Positions 19,137 through 27,475 are shown, counted from the first letter of the stretch. The stretch: 64,000 bases of DNA from Coriobacteriaceae bacterium (GCA_025992855.1 DAJPGB010000001.1:2246829-2310828), one strand, 5' to 3'. The notes: generated by a model not told the origin, from the letters alone. Made by a program: numbers and translations.

Positions 19137-19775
19137 ATGGCGTTCGACTTTAAGAAGGAATGCAAGGAGCTCTACAAACCTGCAAGCAAGCCGAGTATCG
19201 TAACTGTCCCGCCTATGAGCTACGTTGCCGTTCGCGGAAAGGGCGACCCAAATACCGAAGGTGGCGAGTATCAAAACGCCCTGCCACTGCTTTACGGCAT
19301 CGCCTATACCGTCAAGATGTCGAAGAAAGGCTCAAGGAGTATCGAGGGCTATTTCGACTTTGTAGTACCGCCGCTCGAGGGATTCTGGTGGCAAGACTCC
19401 CCGAGCGGCGACATCGATTATGTACGCAAGGACGATTTCAACTTTATCTCGTGCATCCGCCTGCCCGATTTCGTCACCCTAGATGACTTTGACTGGGCAG
19501 TCGCGGAAGCCACGACCAAAAAGAAACTGGACTTTTCTGCCGTCGAGCTGCTTAAAGTTGACGAGGGTCTCTGCGTTCAATGCATGCACACCGGGCCCTA
19601 CGACAACGAACCGGCGACCGTAAACGCTATGAATGAATACACGACCAAGCAGGGCTATGTCCCCGACTTCTCAGACACCCGTTTCCATCACGAAATCTAT
19701 CTCTCCGATCCACGCAAAAGTGCACCGGAGAAACTTAAGACTGTGGTTCGTCATCCTATCAAGCGCGCCGAATAG
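19137..19775 (+). CDS. GyrI-like small-molecule-binding domain protein
   Basis: A 212-residue protein of the GyrI-like/SBM family, recognised by its opening (SIVTVPPMSYVAVRGKGDPN), the internal GYFDFVVPPLEGFWW and the C-terminal HHEIYLSDPRKSAPEKLKT, which recur in stand-alone GyrI-like proteins. Such domains bind small ligands; E. coli GyrI (SbmC) protects DNA gyrase and is SOS-induced. A perfect LexA box lies 57 bp upstream, so DNA-damage control is likely here. The AGAAAGGCGGCC before the ATG serves as ribosome-binding site. Function in this organism is inferred. Confidence 0.85.
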   Translation: MAFDFKKECKELYKPASKPSIVTVPPMSYVAVRGKGDPNTEGGEYQNALPLLYGIAYTVKMSKKGSRSIEGYFDFVVPPLEGFWWQDSPSGDIDYVRKDDFNFISCIRLPDFVTLDDFDWAVAEATTKKKLDFSAVELLKVDEGLCVQCMHTGPYDNEPATVNAMNEYTTKQGYVPDFSDTRFHHEIYLSDPRKSAPEKLKTVVRHPIKRAE

Positions 19776-19946
19776 CATGGAGCGTCATTTCACGCGCTAG
19801 GTTTTAAGCCAGTCAACCAGCCGCCACCTAGGCCGTCCGGTAATTATCCTGACGTGGCCCGTCGCATCTTATAAGTTTGTTTTGCTAAAGCTGGAAAGCC
19901 TCTCAACGATGCGCAACTCCAGCCCTTTTTCTATCAAGAGGCTTAA

Positions 19947-20290
19947 ATGAAATACCGGAAGTCGCGGATATCCATCAACGAACAGATAGCACTATTGACA
20001 GAAAACAAGGGTCTTAAGTGCTCTGATCAAAACGAACTCGAGCGAGCTTTGGTCGAAGTCGGCCACTACAAACTGTCGGCCTACTGGTTTCCCTGCAAAA
20101 CCAAATGCAAGTCCGGGATTACCATCTTTCGCGAAGGCACAACATTCGAAACCATCATCTACACGTATGAATTTGACCGAGCCCTCCGGCAGTTAATGTT
20201 TGATGCGGTCGACAGAATTGAGATCTACCTCAGAAGCAGAATTGCCTATCTTGCCTCTGAGGAACGCGGGCCTTTCTGTTACCCAGATGT
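19947..20290 (+). pseudogene. Abi-family (AbiD/F-like) protein, 3'-truncated
   Basis: The first about 112 codons match the N-terminus of Abi_2-type proteins, linked to abortive infection: KSRISINEQIALLTENKGL, VGHYKLSAYWFP, YEFDRALRQLMFDAVDRIEI, YLRSRIAYLASEERGPFCY. Full-length relatives are about 300 residues. Similarity stops near 20285, where the frame runs into unrelated sequence. Base composition is visibly more AT-rich than the flanks, as expected for acquired DNA. The open frame continues to 21581 only by chance, antisense to the methyltransferase gene. Confidence 0.75.
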
Positions 20291-20509
20291 CGCCATAACG
20301 AGGCTCAACTCGACATGCCCATCGCGCTTTGCGCCGCGCTGGGATACGCCGCCGTCTTTGGCAGCGCCACCAATACGCTGCTCGCGCCGATCCTTATTGG
20401 CTGCGAAGTCTTCGGCTTTGGCGACTTGCCGAAGTTCTTTATTGTCTGCGTCGTGGCTTACCTGTTCAACATGGATAAGTCGATCTACGCCCTGCAGAAG
20501 CGGGCGTAG
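20291..20509 (+). pseudogene. 3' remnant of a ClC chloride-channel family gene
   Basis: In a different frame from the Abi part, the last about 70 codons encode MPIALCAALGYAAVFGSATN followed by a hydrophobic stretch with ILIGCEVFGFGD, ending SIYALQKRA. This resembles the C-terminal membrane helices of ClC-type channel/antiporter proteins. No start, ribosome site or N-terminal two-thirds exists, so it is a leftover from a deletion or insertion that replaced the gene's 5' part with the Abi fragment. The junction lies at about 20280-20295. Confidence 0.7.
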
Positions 20510-20573
20510 ATGGATGTCCAAGCAGGTGGTCTCAACCGGAAACGGCGTCTTGGCTATGCAAAGTGCTCGAACG

Positions 20574-21152
20574 TTATTCCTCGTACGCGCCCTCAAGCCG
20601 GAGCAGCCACTCCTTACGGTCGAGGCCGCCGGCATATCCGTTAAGCGAGCCGTCGGCCGCGACCACGCGATGGCACGGCACGATAATCGAAATGGGATTA
20701 CGCGCGACCGCGGCCCCCACGGCACGGGGAGACACAACGGGTGCTTCGTTTCCCGGTACACGATGTCGAGCCGCAACACGCTGGGCGATCTCACCATACG
20801 TAGCGACCTCGCCACGCGGGATAGAAAGCAGCTCAAACCAAACCTCGCGCTGAAACGCCGTACCAATCATATGCAACGGCGGCGTAAACCGAGGCTCCTG
20901 CCCCGCAAAATAAGCATTCAGCCAAGCCCAAGAACGCTCAAGCACCGAAGATGCCGCGCCATTTGCCGGACTCACCGACGACATGCCGCCAATACCGGAA
21001 ACCGCGTCGGCGCCTTCAACATGTTCGGAGTCTTCCCGGAGAAGCGTGGAGCCAAAATGTTCCTGCCCCTCAAACCAAAGCCCCGTCAGACCGCGGCCAT
21101 CAGCGGCAAGCAAGATTTCGCCCAAAGGCGAGGCAAACGTCGTCGTGACCAC
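20574..21152 (-). CDS. ogt: methylated-DNA-[protein]-cysteine S-methyltransferase
   Basis: A 192-residue suicide DNA-repair protein that takes the alkyl group from O6-alkylguanine. The active site is IIVPCHRVVAADGSLNGYAG near residue 155, and the helix-turn-helix region is IPRGEVATYGEIAQRVA. The N-terminal region (MVTTTFASPLGEILLAADGR) is of Ogt type. The start is GTG at 21152 behind GAAAGGAG. The nearby LexA-boxed GyrI-like gene is another damage-linked gene, but no LexA box was seen before this one. Confidence 0.93.
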   Translation of the reverse strand: MVTTTFASPLGEILLAADGRGLTGLWFEGQEHFGSTLLREDSEHVEGADAVSGIGGMSSVSPANGAASSVLERSWAWLNAYFAGQEPRFTPPLHMIGTAFQREVWFELLSIPRGEVATYGEIAQRVAARHRVPGNEAPVVSPRAVGAAVARNPISIIVPCHRVVAADGSLNGYAGGLDRKEWLLRLEGAYEE

Positions 21153-21230
21153 CAGCGGCTCCTTTCAAAACTCCGCAACATAATACCGCGAATTGTGCAG
21201 ACAACCCCAATCGACCCCAAAGTCACCCAA

Positions 21231-21364
21231 GGCAGCAGGCGCGACAGCGCCCCAGCTGCCGCACGACCCCAAAGTCCCCGCAGGCAGCAGGCGCAACGCG
21301 CCGCAGCTGCCGGCCGCGCTCCGCAGCCCCCCCAAGGCGGCAGGCGCAAAGCGCCGAGGCCGCC
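21231..21364. repeat. three tandem GC-rich hairpins with a compensatory change
   Basis: Units at 21231-21260, 21283-21311 and 21336-21364 each fold as GGC(A/G)GC-A-GGCGC, short loop, GCGCC, then the complementary closing arm. In unit 3 the outer arm GGCAGC has become GGCGGC and its partner GCTGCC has become GCCGCC, so pairing is kept. The repeats are spaced about 50 bp apart and no convincing gene covers them. Confidence 0.78.
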
Positions 21365-21470
21365 GCCGGGACTAGGGCCCGCAACAACCACATGCCCCCA
21401 CATCAGCCCAGCGGCCCCAACCAGCAACGGCTCCATCGCAGGCCGCTCGCAGCCGAGTCGCCGCAGGCGG

Positions 21471-21592
21471 GGGCCGGGCTTAGTTTTCAGAACACTCCGC
21501 AGACCAGTGTGGCGCCTTGTCCGCAGCTCCGAAGGAGCAGGACAAGGCGCCACACATGGTCGAGGACGTTCTGAAAACTAAGCCCGGACCCC
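21471..21592 (-). repeat. long hairpin with conserved internal loop, copy 1
   Basis: Outer arms (21471-21493 with 21568-21592) and inner arms (GTGTGGCGCCTTGTCC with its complement, 21540-21555) are paired. They are separated by an internal loop of ACTCCGCAGACCA against ATGGTCGAGGAC. The loop strands match those of the hairpins at 26924 and 41048, while the stems do not. It lies just beyond the 3' end of asd. Confidence 0.85.
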
Positions 21593-21607
21593 GCCGGACA
21601 GGTCGCA

Positions 21608-22633
21608 CTACTCGCAGAGCAGCTTAGCGATCTGGACGGCGTTGGTTGCCGCGCCCTTACGGATTTGGTCGCCGCAGCACCAGAAGGTGATGCCGCGCGC
21701 GGCCTCGGGGTTCGAGATGTCGCGACGCACACGGCCGACCCAAATCAAATCCTGGTCGGAGGTGTCCATCGGCATGGGGAAGCGGTCGTGTGCATCCTCG
21801 GCGCTCATGTCGTCAACCAGTTTCACTCCCGGAGCGGCAGCCAGCGCAGCACGGGCCTCTTCCACCGTGATATCGCGCTCAAACTCGAGCGTAACGCTCT
21901 CGGAGTGCGAGCGCAGCACGGGCACGCGCACGCAGGTGCAGTTCACGCGCAGCTCGGGCAGGTGCATGATCTTGCGGCCCTCGTTCTGCAACTTCATCTC
22001 CTCGGAGGTAAAGCCCTCCTCCTTGACACCGCCGATCTGCGGAATCAGGTTGCTCGCCAGCTGGGCGGCAAACGCGCGCGGCTCGGGAATCTCCTCGCCA
22101 CGGCCCAGGGCGGCAAGCTGAGCCTCGAGCTCGGCCATACCGGGAGCGCCAGCGCCCGAAGCTGCCTGATACGTGGACACGATCATACGCTTCACGCCAG
22201 CAAGCTGGTGCAGCGGCCACGTGGGAACCAGGCCGATGATGGTCGCGCAGTTGGGATTGGCGATAAGGCCGTGATGCCACTTGATGTCGTCGGCATTGAT
22301 CTCGGGCACGACCAGCGGCACCTCGGGATCCATGCGGAAGGCGTGGCTGTTGTCGACCACGACGGCGCCGCGCTTGACGGCCTCGGGCAGTAGCTCCTTC
22401 GCAATATCGTCGCCGGCGGCGCCGAGCACGATGTCGCAGCCCTCAAAGGCCTCGGGGCAAGCCTCCTCAATCACAACCTGCTCGCCGCGGAACTCGACGG
22501 TCTTGCCCGCAGAGCGCGCGCTCGCTAGCAGCTTGAGCTTGCCGACCGGAAACTCCTGCTCGTTGAGGCACTCAAGCATCTGGGTGCCCACGGCTCCCGT
22601 CGCGCCCAAAATAGCAACCGTGTACTGTTTCAT
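21608..22633 (-). CDS. asd: aspartate-semialdehyde dehydrogenase
   Basis: About 341 residues. The enzyme reduces aspartyl phosphate to aspartate semialdehyde for lysine, diaminopimelate, threonine and methionine synthesis. The NADP motif is ILGATGAVGTQML at residue 8; the active-site Cys sits in NPNCATI near residue 128; the substrate-binding region is RVNCTCVRVPVLRSHSESV. The ATG at 22633 follows GGGGGAAGC; the longer upstream frame lacks homology. It lies downstream of lysC on the same strand with a 173-bp gap. Confidence 0.95.
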   Translation of the reverse strand: MKQYTVAILGATGAVGTQMLECLNEQEFPVGKLKLLASARSAGKTVEFRGEQVVIEEACPEAFEGCDIVLGAAGDDIAKELLPEAVKRGAVVVDNSHAFRMDPEVPLVVPEINADDIKWHHGLIANPNCATIIGLVPTWPLHQLAGVKRMIVSTYQAASGAGAPGMAELEAQLAALGRGEEIPEPRAFAAQLASNLIPQIGGVKEEGFTSEEMKLQNEGRKIMHLPELRVNCTCVRVPVLRSHSESVTLEFERDITVEEARAALAAAPGVKLVDDMSAEDAHDRFPMPMDTSDQDLIWVGRVRRDISNPEAARGITFWCCGDQIRKGAATNAVQIAKLLCE

Positions 22634-22710
22634 GCTTCCCCCTTTAAAGGCTGTGGCTTTTGCCCGCACGCCGAGCAGGCCGATTATTGTTGCCAGTGTA
22701 TACAAGAACA

Positions 22711-22731
22711 GGGCGGGCACGAAACCCGCCC
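22711..22731 (-). terminator. GC-rich stem-loop between lysC and asd
   Basis: GGGCGGG and CCCGCCC close a 7-nt loop. The minus-strand downstream side is only weakly T-rich. A TATACA sequence follows on the minus strand, so asd may have its own promoter. Confidence 0.5.
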
Positions 22732-22806
22732 CGTCGAAACGAAACCGAAACGAAACGCCCCGCCGTAGTTTTTGAAGCAAGTCCCAAAAATCTACTGGGA
22801 TAGCAG

Positions 22807-24195
22807 CTACTTGTGGAGCGCGGCCGGGGCGGGATCGACCGGCACGGGAGCCTCCAGGTCGGAGACCTTCACAATGCCGTTCTCGTCGGAGAAGGCGCGG
22901 TAAATGGTCCGAATCGCCAGGTCGAAGTCCTTCTCCTCTACGCCGATAATGATGTTGATCTCGTCGCAGCTCTGCGAAATCATACGTACGCTCACGCCGG
23001 CTTGACCAAGCATGCCAAACAGATGGCCCGAGATACCTGCGCGGCCGCGAAGGTTACGGCCGACGGTCGCGATGAGCGCCAAACCCTCGACAACCTCGAT
23101 CTCGAGCGGCTCGACCTCCTGCTGAATGTCGCCCACGAGCGAGTACAGCGAGTCGTGCACATCCTGCTCCTGCACCACGGCGCCAAAGCGGTCGACGCCG
23201 GTGGGCATATGCTCGACGGAAACGTCATAGCGTTCGAACACCGAAAGTGCACGGCGCATAAAGCCGACACGGGGCTTGGTGCGGTCGCGGGCAACGTTGA
23301 TGGCGACAAAGCCGCGCTTGCCGGTCACGCCGGTAATGATAGGCTCCGCCTCACCCTCGTCAGCCGTCTCGCTAATGATGGTGCCGGGGTCCTGCGGCGC
23401 ATTGGTGTTCTTGATGACCAGCGGAATGCCTGCCTCGCGCACGGGGAACACGGCCTCCTCGTGCAGGACGCTTGCACCCATGTACGAAAGCTCGCGCAGC
23501 TCCTCGTAGGTAACGCGCGCAATGGGCTGAGCCTCGGGAACAATACGCGGATCGGCAGAATAGAAGCCCGAAACGTCGGTCCAGTTCTCGTACAGGTCGG
23601 CACCAAGGCACTTGGCCAGAATCGAGCCGGAAATATCGCCGCCGCCACGGTCGAGCAGCTTGATCTGCCCCTCACGCGTCGCGCCGTAGAAACCGGGCAT
23701 AACAAAGCCGCCCTGCTGGCCGTACTCCTGCACCAGCTCGGCGGTGCGGTTCATGCTGAGCGTACCGTCATGATGGAACGCCACGACCGTCGCGGCATCC
23801 AGGAACGGCAGGCCCAGGTACTCGGCCATCAGGTGAGCGGTAAAGTACTCGCCGCGGCTTACGAGCTCCTCGGTGGAGTAGCCGCCCGAGCGGGCGCGCT
23901 CGGCAAAGGCCGCGAACTCCTCACGGATGGGATAGGTGAGCTCCAACTCATCAGCGATATCAAAATAGCGCTGGCCGATGTCCTCGAGCAGCTCCTCACA
24001 CGACACGTGGTACTTAACGTGCGCATTGACCAGATAGAGCAGGTCGGTCACCTTGGTGTCGCCCTTAAAGCGGCGGCCGCAGGCGGAAACCACCACAAAA
24101 CGGCGGGCAGGGTCGGCGTCGACGATGGCCTTGATCTTTTTGAAGTGTTCGGCGTCGGCGACCGACGAGCCGCCAAACTTGGCAATCTTAATCAT
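22807..24195 (-). CDS. lysC: aspartate kinase
   Basis: A 462-residue monofunctional aspartate kinase that phosphorylates aspartate, the first step of the aspartate family. It opens with KFGGSSVADAEHFKKI, then shows GRGGSDIS-like LDRGGGDISGSILAKCLGA and the regulatory ACT domains from about residue 315 (GFVAINVARD, GRAGISGHLFGMLGQAGVSV). Feedback inhibition by lysine or threonine is usual for the type; which applies is not visible. It is divergent from thrC with a 104-bp shared promoter region. Confidence 0.95.
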   Translation of the reverse strand: MIKIAKFGGSSVADAEHFKKIKAIVDADPARRFVVVSACGRRFKGDTKVTDLLYLVNAHVKYHVSCEELLEDIGQRYFDIADELELTYPIREEFAAFAERARSGGYSTEELVSRGEYFTAHLMAEYLGLPFLDAATVVAFHHDGTLSMNRTAELVQEYGQQGGFVMPGFYGATREGQIKLLDRGGGDISGSILAKCLGADLYENWTDVSGFYSADPRIVPEAQPIARVTYEELRELSYMGASVLHEEAVFPVREAGIPLVIKNTNAPQDPGTIISETADEGEAEPIITGVTGKRGFVAINVARDRTKPRVGFMRRALSVFERYDVSVEHMPTGVDRFGAVVQEQDVHDSLYSLVGDIQQEVEPLEIEVVEGLALIATVGRNLRGRAGISGHLFGMLGQAGVSVRMISQSCDEINIIIGVEEKDFDLAIRTIYRAFSDENGIVKVSDLEAPVPVDPAPAALHK

Positions 24196-24299
24196 GGGCT
24201 GGAGGTTACCTTTCTAAAAAGCCTCTGCGAACCTATTTTGCGCGCTCTGATACCATGGTTTCACCGATTGGGACCAAGGCATCCGAGGAGCAGTGTTAT

Positions 24300-25817
24300 A
24301 TGGGAACTTATCATAGTACACGAGGACGCACTTTATCGTGCTCAAGTAAGGTGGCAATCCGTACCGGCATCGCTCCCGACGGGGGTTTGTTTGTCTCGGA
24401 CGAGCTCGGCACCCAGCAGGTCGATATCAGCTCGCTTGCAGATAAATCGTACTTTGAAATCGCTCAAGATGTGTTGGGAATGTTACTGAATGATTACACG
24501 GCCGAAGAAATTTCGGCGTGTGTCGACGAGGCATACCGCGGCACGTTCGCGAGTGAAGAGGTTACGCCGCTCGTCAAACTCGACGCTGCGCCGGGCGCTG
24601 ACGCCCCTCAGACCTATGTGATGGAGCTCTTTGGCGGTCCCACGAGCGCCTTCAAGGACGTCGCCCTGCAGATGCTCCCCCGCTTGATGGCCCGCACTTC
24701 CGCCAAGGACGGCGGCGCCGAGCGCATCATGATCGTCACCGCCACGTCGGGCGACACAGGCAAGGCAGCACTCGCCGGCTTTGCCGACGCCCCGGGCACG
24801 GGCATCACCGTCTTTTATCCCGAGGGCAAGGTCAGCCGCGTGCAGAATCTGCAGATGTCCACGCAGGAGGGCGGCAACGTCGCCGTCTGCGGCATCCGCG
24901 GCAACTTCGACGACGCCCAGAGTGCCGTCAAGCGCATCTTTGCCGATAAGGAGCTGGCCGAGCGCCTGGAGGCCGCCGGCACCGTGCTTTCGAGCGCCAA
25001 CTCCATCAACGTCGGCCGCCTGGTGCCGCAGGTCGTCTACTACTTTGCCGCCTATGCGCAGCTGCTGCGCGCCGGCGCCATCGAGGCCGGCGATGCCGTG
25101 GAGTTCTGCGTACCGACCGGCAACTTTGGCGATATCCTGGCCGGCTACTACGCCAAGCGCATGGGTCTGCCCGTCGCCAAACTCGTCGTGGCCAGCGACA
25201 AGAACAACGTGCTCGCTGACTTCCTGACCACCGGCGTCTACGACCGCAACCGTCCGTTCTTCACGACCATTTCGCCGTCGATGGACATCCTTATTAGCTC
25301 TAATCTGGAGCGCATGCTCTACTTCCTGTCCGACGGCGACTGCGAGCTCGTTGCCGGCCTTATGGAGCAGCTTGCCCAGACCGGTCGCTACGAGGTGCCT
25401 GCCGAGCTGCTGGCCAAGATCCAGAGCGTATTTGGCTGCGGCTGGGCCAGCGAGGACGAGGTTCGCGCCGCCATCAAGAGCTGCTGGGATGCCAACGGCT
25501 ACGTGATCGACCCGCACACCGCTTGCGGCTATCACGTCTTTGAGCAGGTCGCCCCCACCGAGGGCGCCAAGGCCCGCGTGCTGCTTTCGACCGCCAGCCC
25601 CTACAAGTTCCCGCGCGCCTGCTGCGATGCCCTGGGCCTCGACGTTCCCGAGGACGACTTTGAGGCCATGCGCGTGCTCGAGCAGGCAACCAACACGGTC
25701 GCCCCAGCCCAGCTCGCCGAACTCGAGTCCAAGCCCGTCCGCTTCGAAGACGTCTGCGACGTCGATGAGATGGCCAGCTACGTAGAGCAGGCTGCAAAAA
25801 AGATAGCAACCAACTAA
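24300..25817 (+). CDS. thrC: threonine synthase
   Basis: About 505 residues, a PLP enzyme that turns O-phosphohomoserine into threonine. It shows the N-terminal YHSTRG, the PLP lysine motif FGGPTSAFKDVALQML near residue 117, TATSGDTGKAAL, and a C-terminal HTACGYHV. The start at 24300 is chosen because GAGGAG lies 9 nt upstream and the family begins MGTYHSTRG; the frame extends 15 codons further. With thrB downstream and lysC/asd divergent, the cluster covers most of aspartate-to-threonine; homoserine dehydrogenase is not in the window. Confidence 0.95.
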   Translation: MGTYHSTRGRTLSCSSKVAIRTGIAPDGGLFVSDELGTQQVDISSLADKSYFEIAQDVLGMLLNDYTAEEISACVDEAYRGTFASEEVTPLVKLDAAPGADAPQTYVMELFGGPTSAFKDVALQMLPRLMARTSAKDGGAERIMIVTATSGDTGKAALAGFADAPGTGITVFYPEGKVSRVQNLQMSTQEGGNVAVCGIRGNFDDAQSAVKRIFADKELAERLEAAGTVLSSANSINVGRLVPQVVYYFAAYAQLLRAGAIEAGDAVEFCVPTGNFGDILAGYYAKRMGLPVAKLVVASDKNNVLADFLTTGVYDRNRPFFTTISPSMDILISSNLERMLYFLSDGDCELVAGLMEQLAQTGRYEVPAELLAKIQSVFGCGWASEDEVRAAIKSCWDANGYVIDPHTACGYHVFEQVAPTEGAKARVLLSTASPYKFPRACCDALGLDVPEDDFEAMRVLEQATNTVAPAQLAELESKPVRFEDVCDVDEMASYVEQAAKKIATN

Positions 25818-25826
25818 ACCCCTTAT

Positions 25827-25860
25827 AAGGCGCCGGCGAAAGCCGGCGCACCTTCTTTTA
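25827..25860 (+). terminator. intrinsic terminator after thrC
   Basis: AAGGCGCCGGC, loop GAAA, GCCGGCGC-A-CCTT, followed by TTTTAT-like tract to 25860. It lies 9 bp past the thrC stop, so thrB may have its own promoter or depend on readthrough. Confidence 0.85.
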
Positions 25861-25895
25861 TCAGATACCTACCGGGATGATGACGAACGTGCATA

Positions 25896-26007
25896 GCGTG
25901 CCTGGCTGTTTAGTTCGTCGCGAGTTCCGCACGCAAAGGAAAGCACTTAATGTGCTTTCCGTCTTGCGCAGGACTGCCCGAGCAGCGAACTAAACAGCCA
26001 GGCACGC
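25896..26007. repeat. large hairpin in the thrB leader
   Basis: Perfect 22-bp outer arms (25896-25917 with 25986-26007), then an internal loop of 20 against 25 nt, then an inner hairpin GGAAAGCAC/GTGCTTTCC. It ends 13 bp before the thrB start. It resembles the conserved-loop hairpin family in layout, but its loops are longer and only loosely similar. Confidence 0.83.
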
Positions 26008-26020
26008 CAGGAGGACTCAC

Positions 26021-26902
26021 ATGATCAAGATCACCGTCCCAGCAACAAGCGCCAACTTGGGCATTGGCTACGATACCCTCGGCATGGCCGTCAGCCTCTA
26101 CTCGCACTTCACCTTCGAGCGCGCCGACAAACTCACCATCACGGGCTGCCCCGAGGAATTCCAAAACGAGAACAACCTGGTCTACGTGAGCTTTGTCGAT
26201 GCACTGGCTGCATGGGGCGAGCCGGCTTTTCCCGTTGCCATCGACATCCAGACCGACGTGCCCGTCGCCCGCGGCCTGGGCTCCAGCTCCACCTGCGTCG
26301 TCGCCGGCATTATGGCCGCCGCCGCACTGACAGGCCACACCGTCGACCGCGCCGAGCTGGTTCGCATTGCCACCGAAGTCGAGGGCCATCCCGATAACGT
26401 CGCCCCCGCTATCCTGGGCGGCGCCGTCTGTTCCTTTACGCCGACCGATTCGCTCCCCCAGTGCCTGCGCTACGAGGTGAGCGATCGCCTGCGTTTTATT
26501 ACCGTGATTCCGCCCTACGAGGTGCATACGAGCGAGGCGCGCAAGGTTGTGCCGCAGGAGATTCCACTCTCCACCGCCGTGTGGCAGATGGGCCGCATCG
26601 CCGGCATGACGCGCGGCTTGGAGACTGGTGACCTCGACCTGATTGCCGCCGCCAATGACGACCGCATCCAGGAACCCTATCGTCGCCGTCTGATTCCCGA
26701 CTACAACGCCGTGCGCGACACCTGCCTTAACGGCGGCGCCAAGACCATCTGGATCAGCGGCTCGGGCTCGACTCTCATGGCCGTGACTGACGACACCATC
26801 GTGGCAAAGTTCCTGCAGGTCAAGCTGCGCGAGCAGTTCCCTAAGTGTGATACGCATATTCTGACGTGCGACACGGAAGGCGCCCAGATCGAATACCTGT
26901 AG
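26021..26902 (+). CDS. thrB: homoserine kinase
   Basis: A 293-residue GHMP-family kinase that makes O-phosphohomoserine for ThrC. The N-terminal VPATSANLGIGYDTLGMAVS, the ATP loop PVARGLGSSSTCVVAG near residue 80 and the C-terminal KTIWISGSGSTLMAV are all standard. The ATG follows CAGGAGGACTCAC. The gene is separated from thrC by a terminator and a 112-bp hairpin, so its expression may be set independently. Confidence 0.95.
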   Translation: MIKITVPATSANLGIGYDTLGMAVSLYSHFTFERADKLTITGCPEEFQNENNLVYVSFVDALAAWGEPAFPVAIDIQTDVPVARGLGSSSTCVVAGIMAAAALTGHTVDRAELVRIATEVEGHPDNVAPAILGGAVCSFTPTDSLPQCLRYEVSDRLRFITVIPPYEVHTSEARKVVPQEIPLSTAVWQMGRIAGMTRGLETGDLDLIAAANDDRIQEPYRRRLIPDYNAVRDTCLNGGAKTIWISGSGSTLMAVTDDTIVAKFLQVKLREQFPKCDTHILTCDTEGAQIEYL

Positions 26903-26923
26903 TCGCCGTCCCGTATACTCGCC

Positions 26924-27049
26924 GGGGAGGCCAGGGGGCTTTGCCCCCAAATCGTCCTCGGACATGGCAGGACCCCCGCTGCGCACTTCGTGCGGCGGGG
27001 GTCCTGCCGTCCTGCGGAAAGATTTGGGGGCAAAGCCCCTGGCCTCCCC
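26924..27049 (+). repeat. long hairpin with conserved internal loop, copy 2
   Basis: The outer 30-bp arms begin GGGGAGGCCAGGGGG and are perfectly paired. Internal loop strands are GTCCTCGGACAT (26954-26965) and GTCCTGCGGAAA (27009-27020). The inner stem GGCAGGACCCCCGC pairs with its complement and is capped by a TTCG-type hairpin. The 26903-27207 gap holds this element and nothing else recognisable. Confidence 0.9.
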
Positions 27050-27207
27050 TACGTTAGCTTCGCTGACGGCGGCTACAGGGACCTACGCTTTGGAAAGTCG
27101 CCGGGCTGATTTTTTGGCTTCTATTTGATAAAGGCGCACTTCCCAGCATCTCATTCGTCCTATAGCTCTGTTTTAATTTCTAATTGATGATCGATGCGTG
27201 GCGTCAT

Positions 27208-27471
27208 CTAATTATCTTCGTTACTCAAAACAGCCCCAAGTTTATGTACTAGCGTCTCAACAGTAATTCCGAGTGCATCCGCATAGACAAACTGCTCATA
27301 AACCCTAAGGCTGCGTTCCCCGGTCTCGACCTTTGAGATGAACGACTGAGGTACCCCCAGTTTCTTTGCGAGTTCAACCTGAGTGATACCTTGCTCCCGA
27401 CGAATCTGGGAAAGGCATTTTCCGCATGTCCTGTTAGCATCAACGTTCATGCCGTTTACGCTATATTCCAT
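27208..27471 (-). CDS. small XRE-family HTH regulator
   Basis: About 87 residues. The HTH domain covers residues 20-75 (SQIRREQGITQVELAKKLGV, PQSFISKVETGERSLRVYEQ). No other domain is present. The ATG at 27471 is preferred over a TTG at 27486. No ribosome-binding site is visible, and a palindrome lies just upstream, suggesting leaderless or self-repressed expression. It is divergent from the zinc-ribbon membrane protein gene and may control it. Composition is more AT-rich than the core genes. Confidence 0.85.
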   Translation of the reverse strand: MEYSVNGMNVDANRTCGKCLSQIRREQGITQVELAKKLGVPQSFISKVETGERSLRVYEQFVYADALGITVETLVHKLGAVLSNEDN

Positions 27472-27475
27472 TTTG

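Noticed and set aside
19947..21581. One 544-codon open frame on the + strand
   Set aside because: Only the first about 112 codons look like a protein family (Abi). The rest is antisense to ogt and then crosses GC-rich hairpins. It is treated as a truncated gene plus chance open frame.
22813..24489. 558-codon open frame opposite lysC
   Set aside because: Antisense to aspartate kinase and running into thrC; no domain seen.
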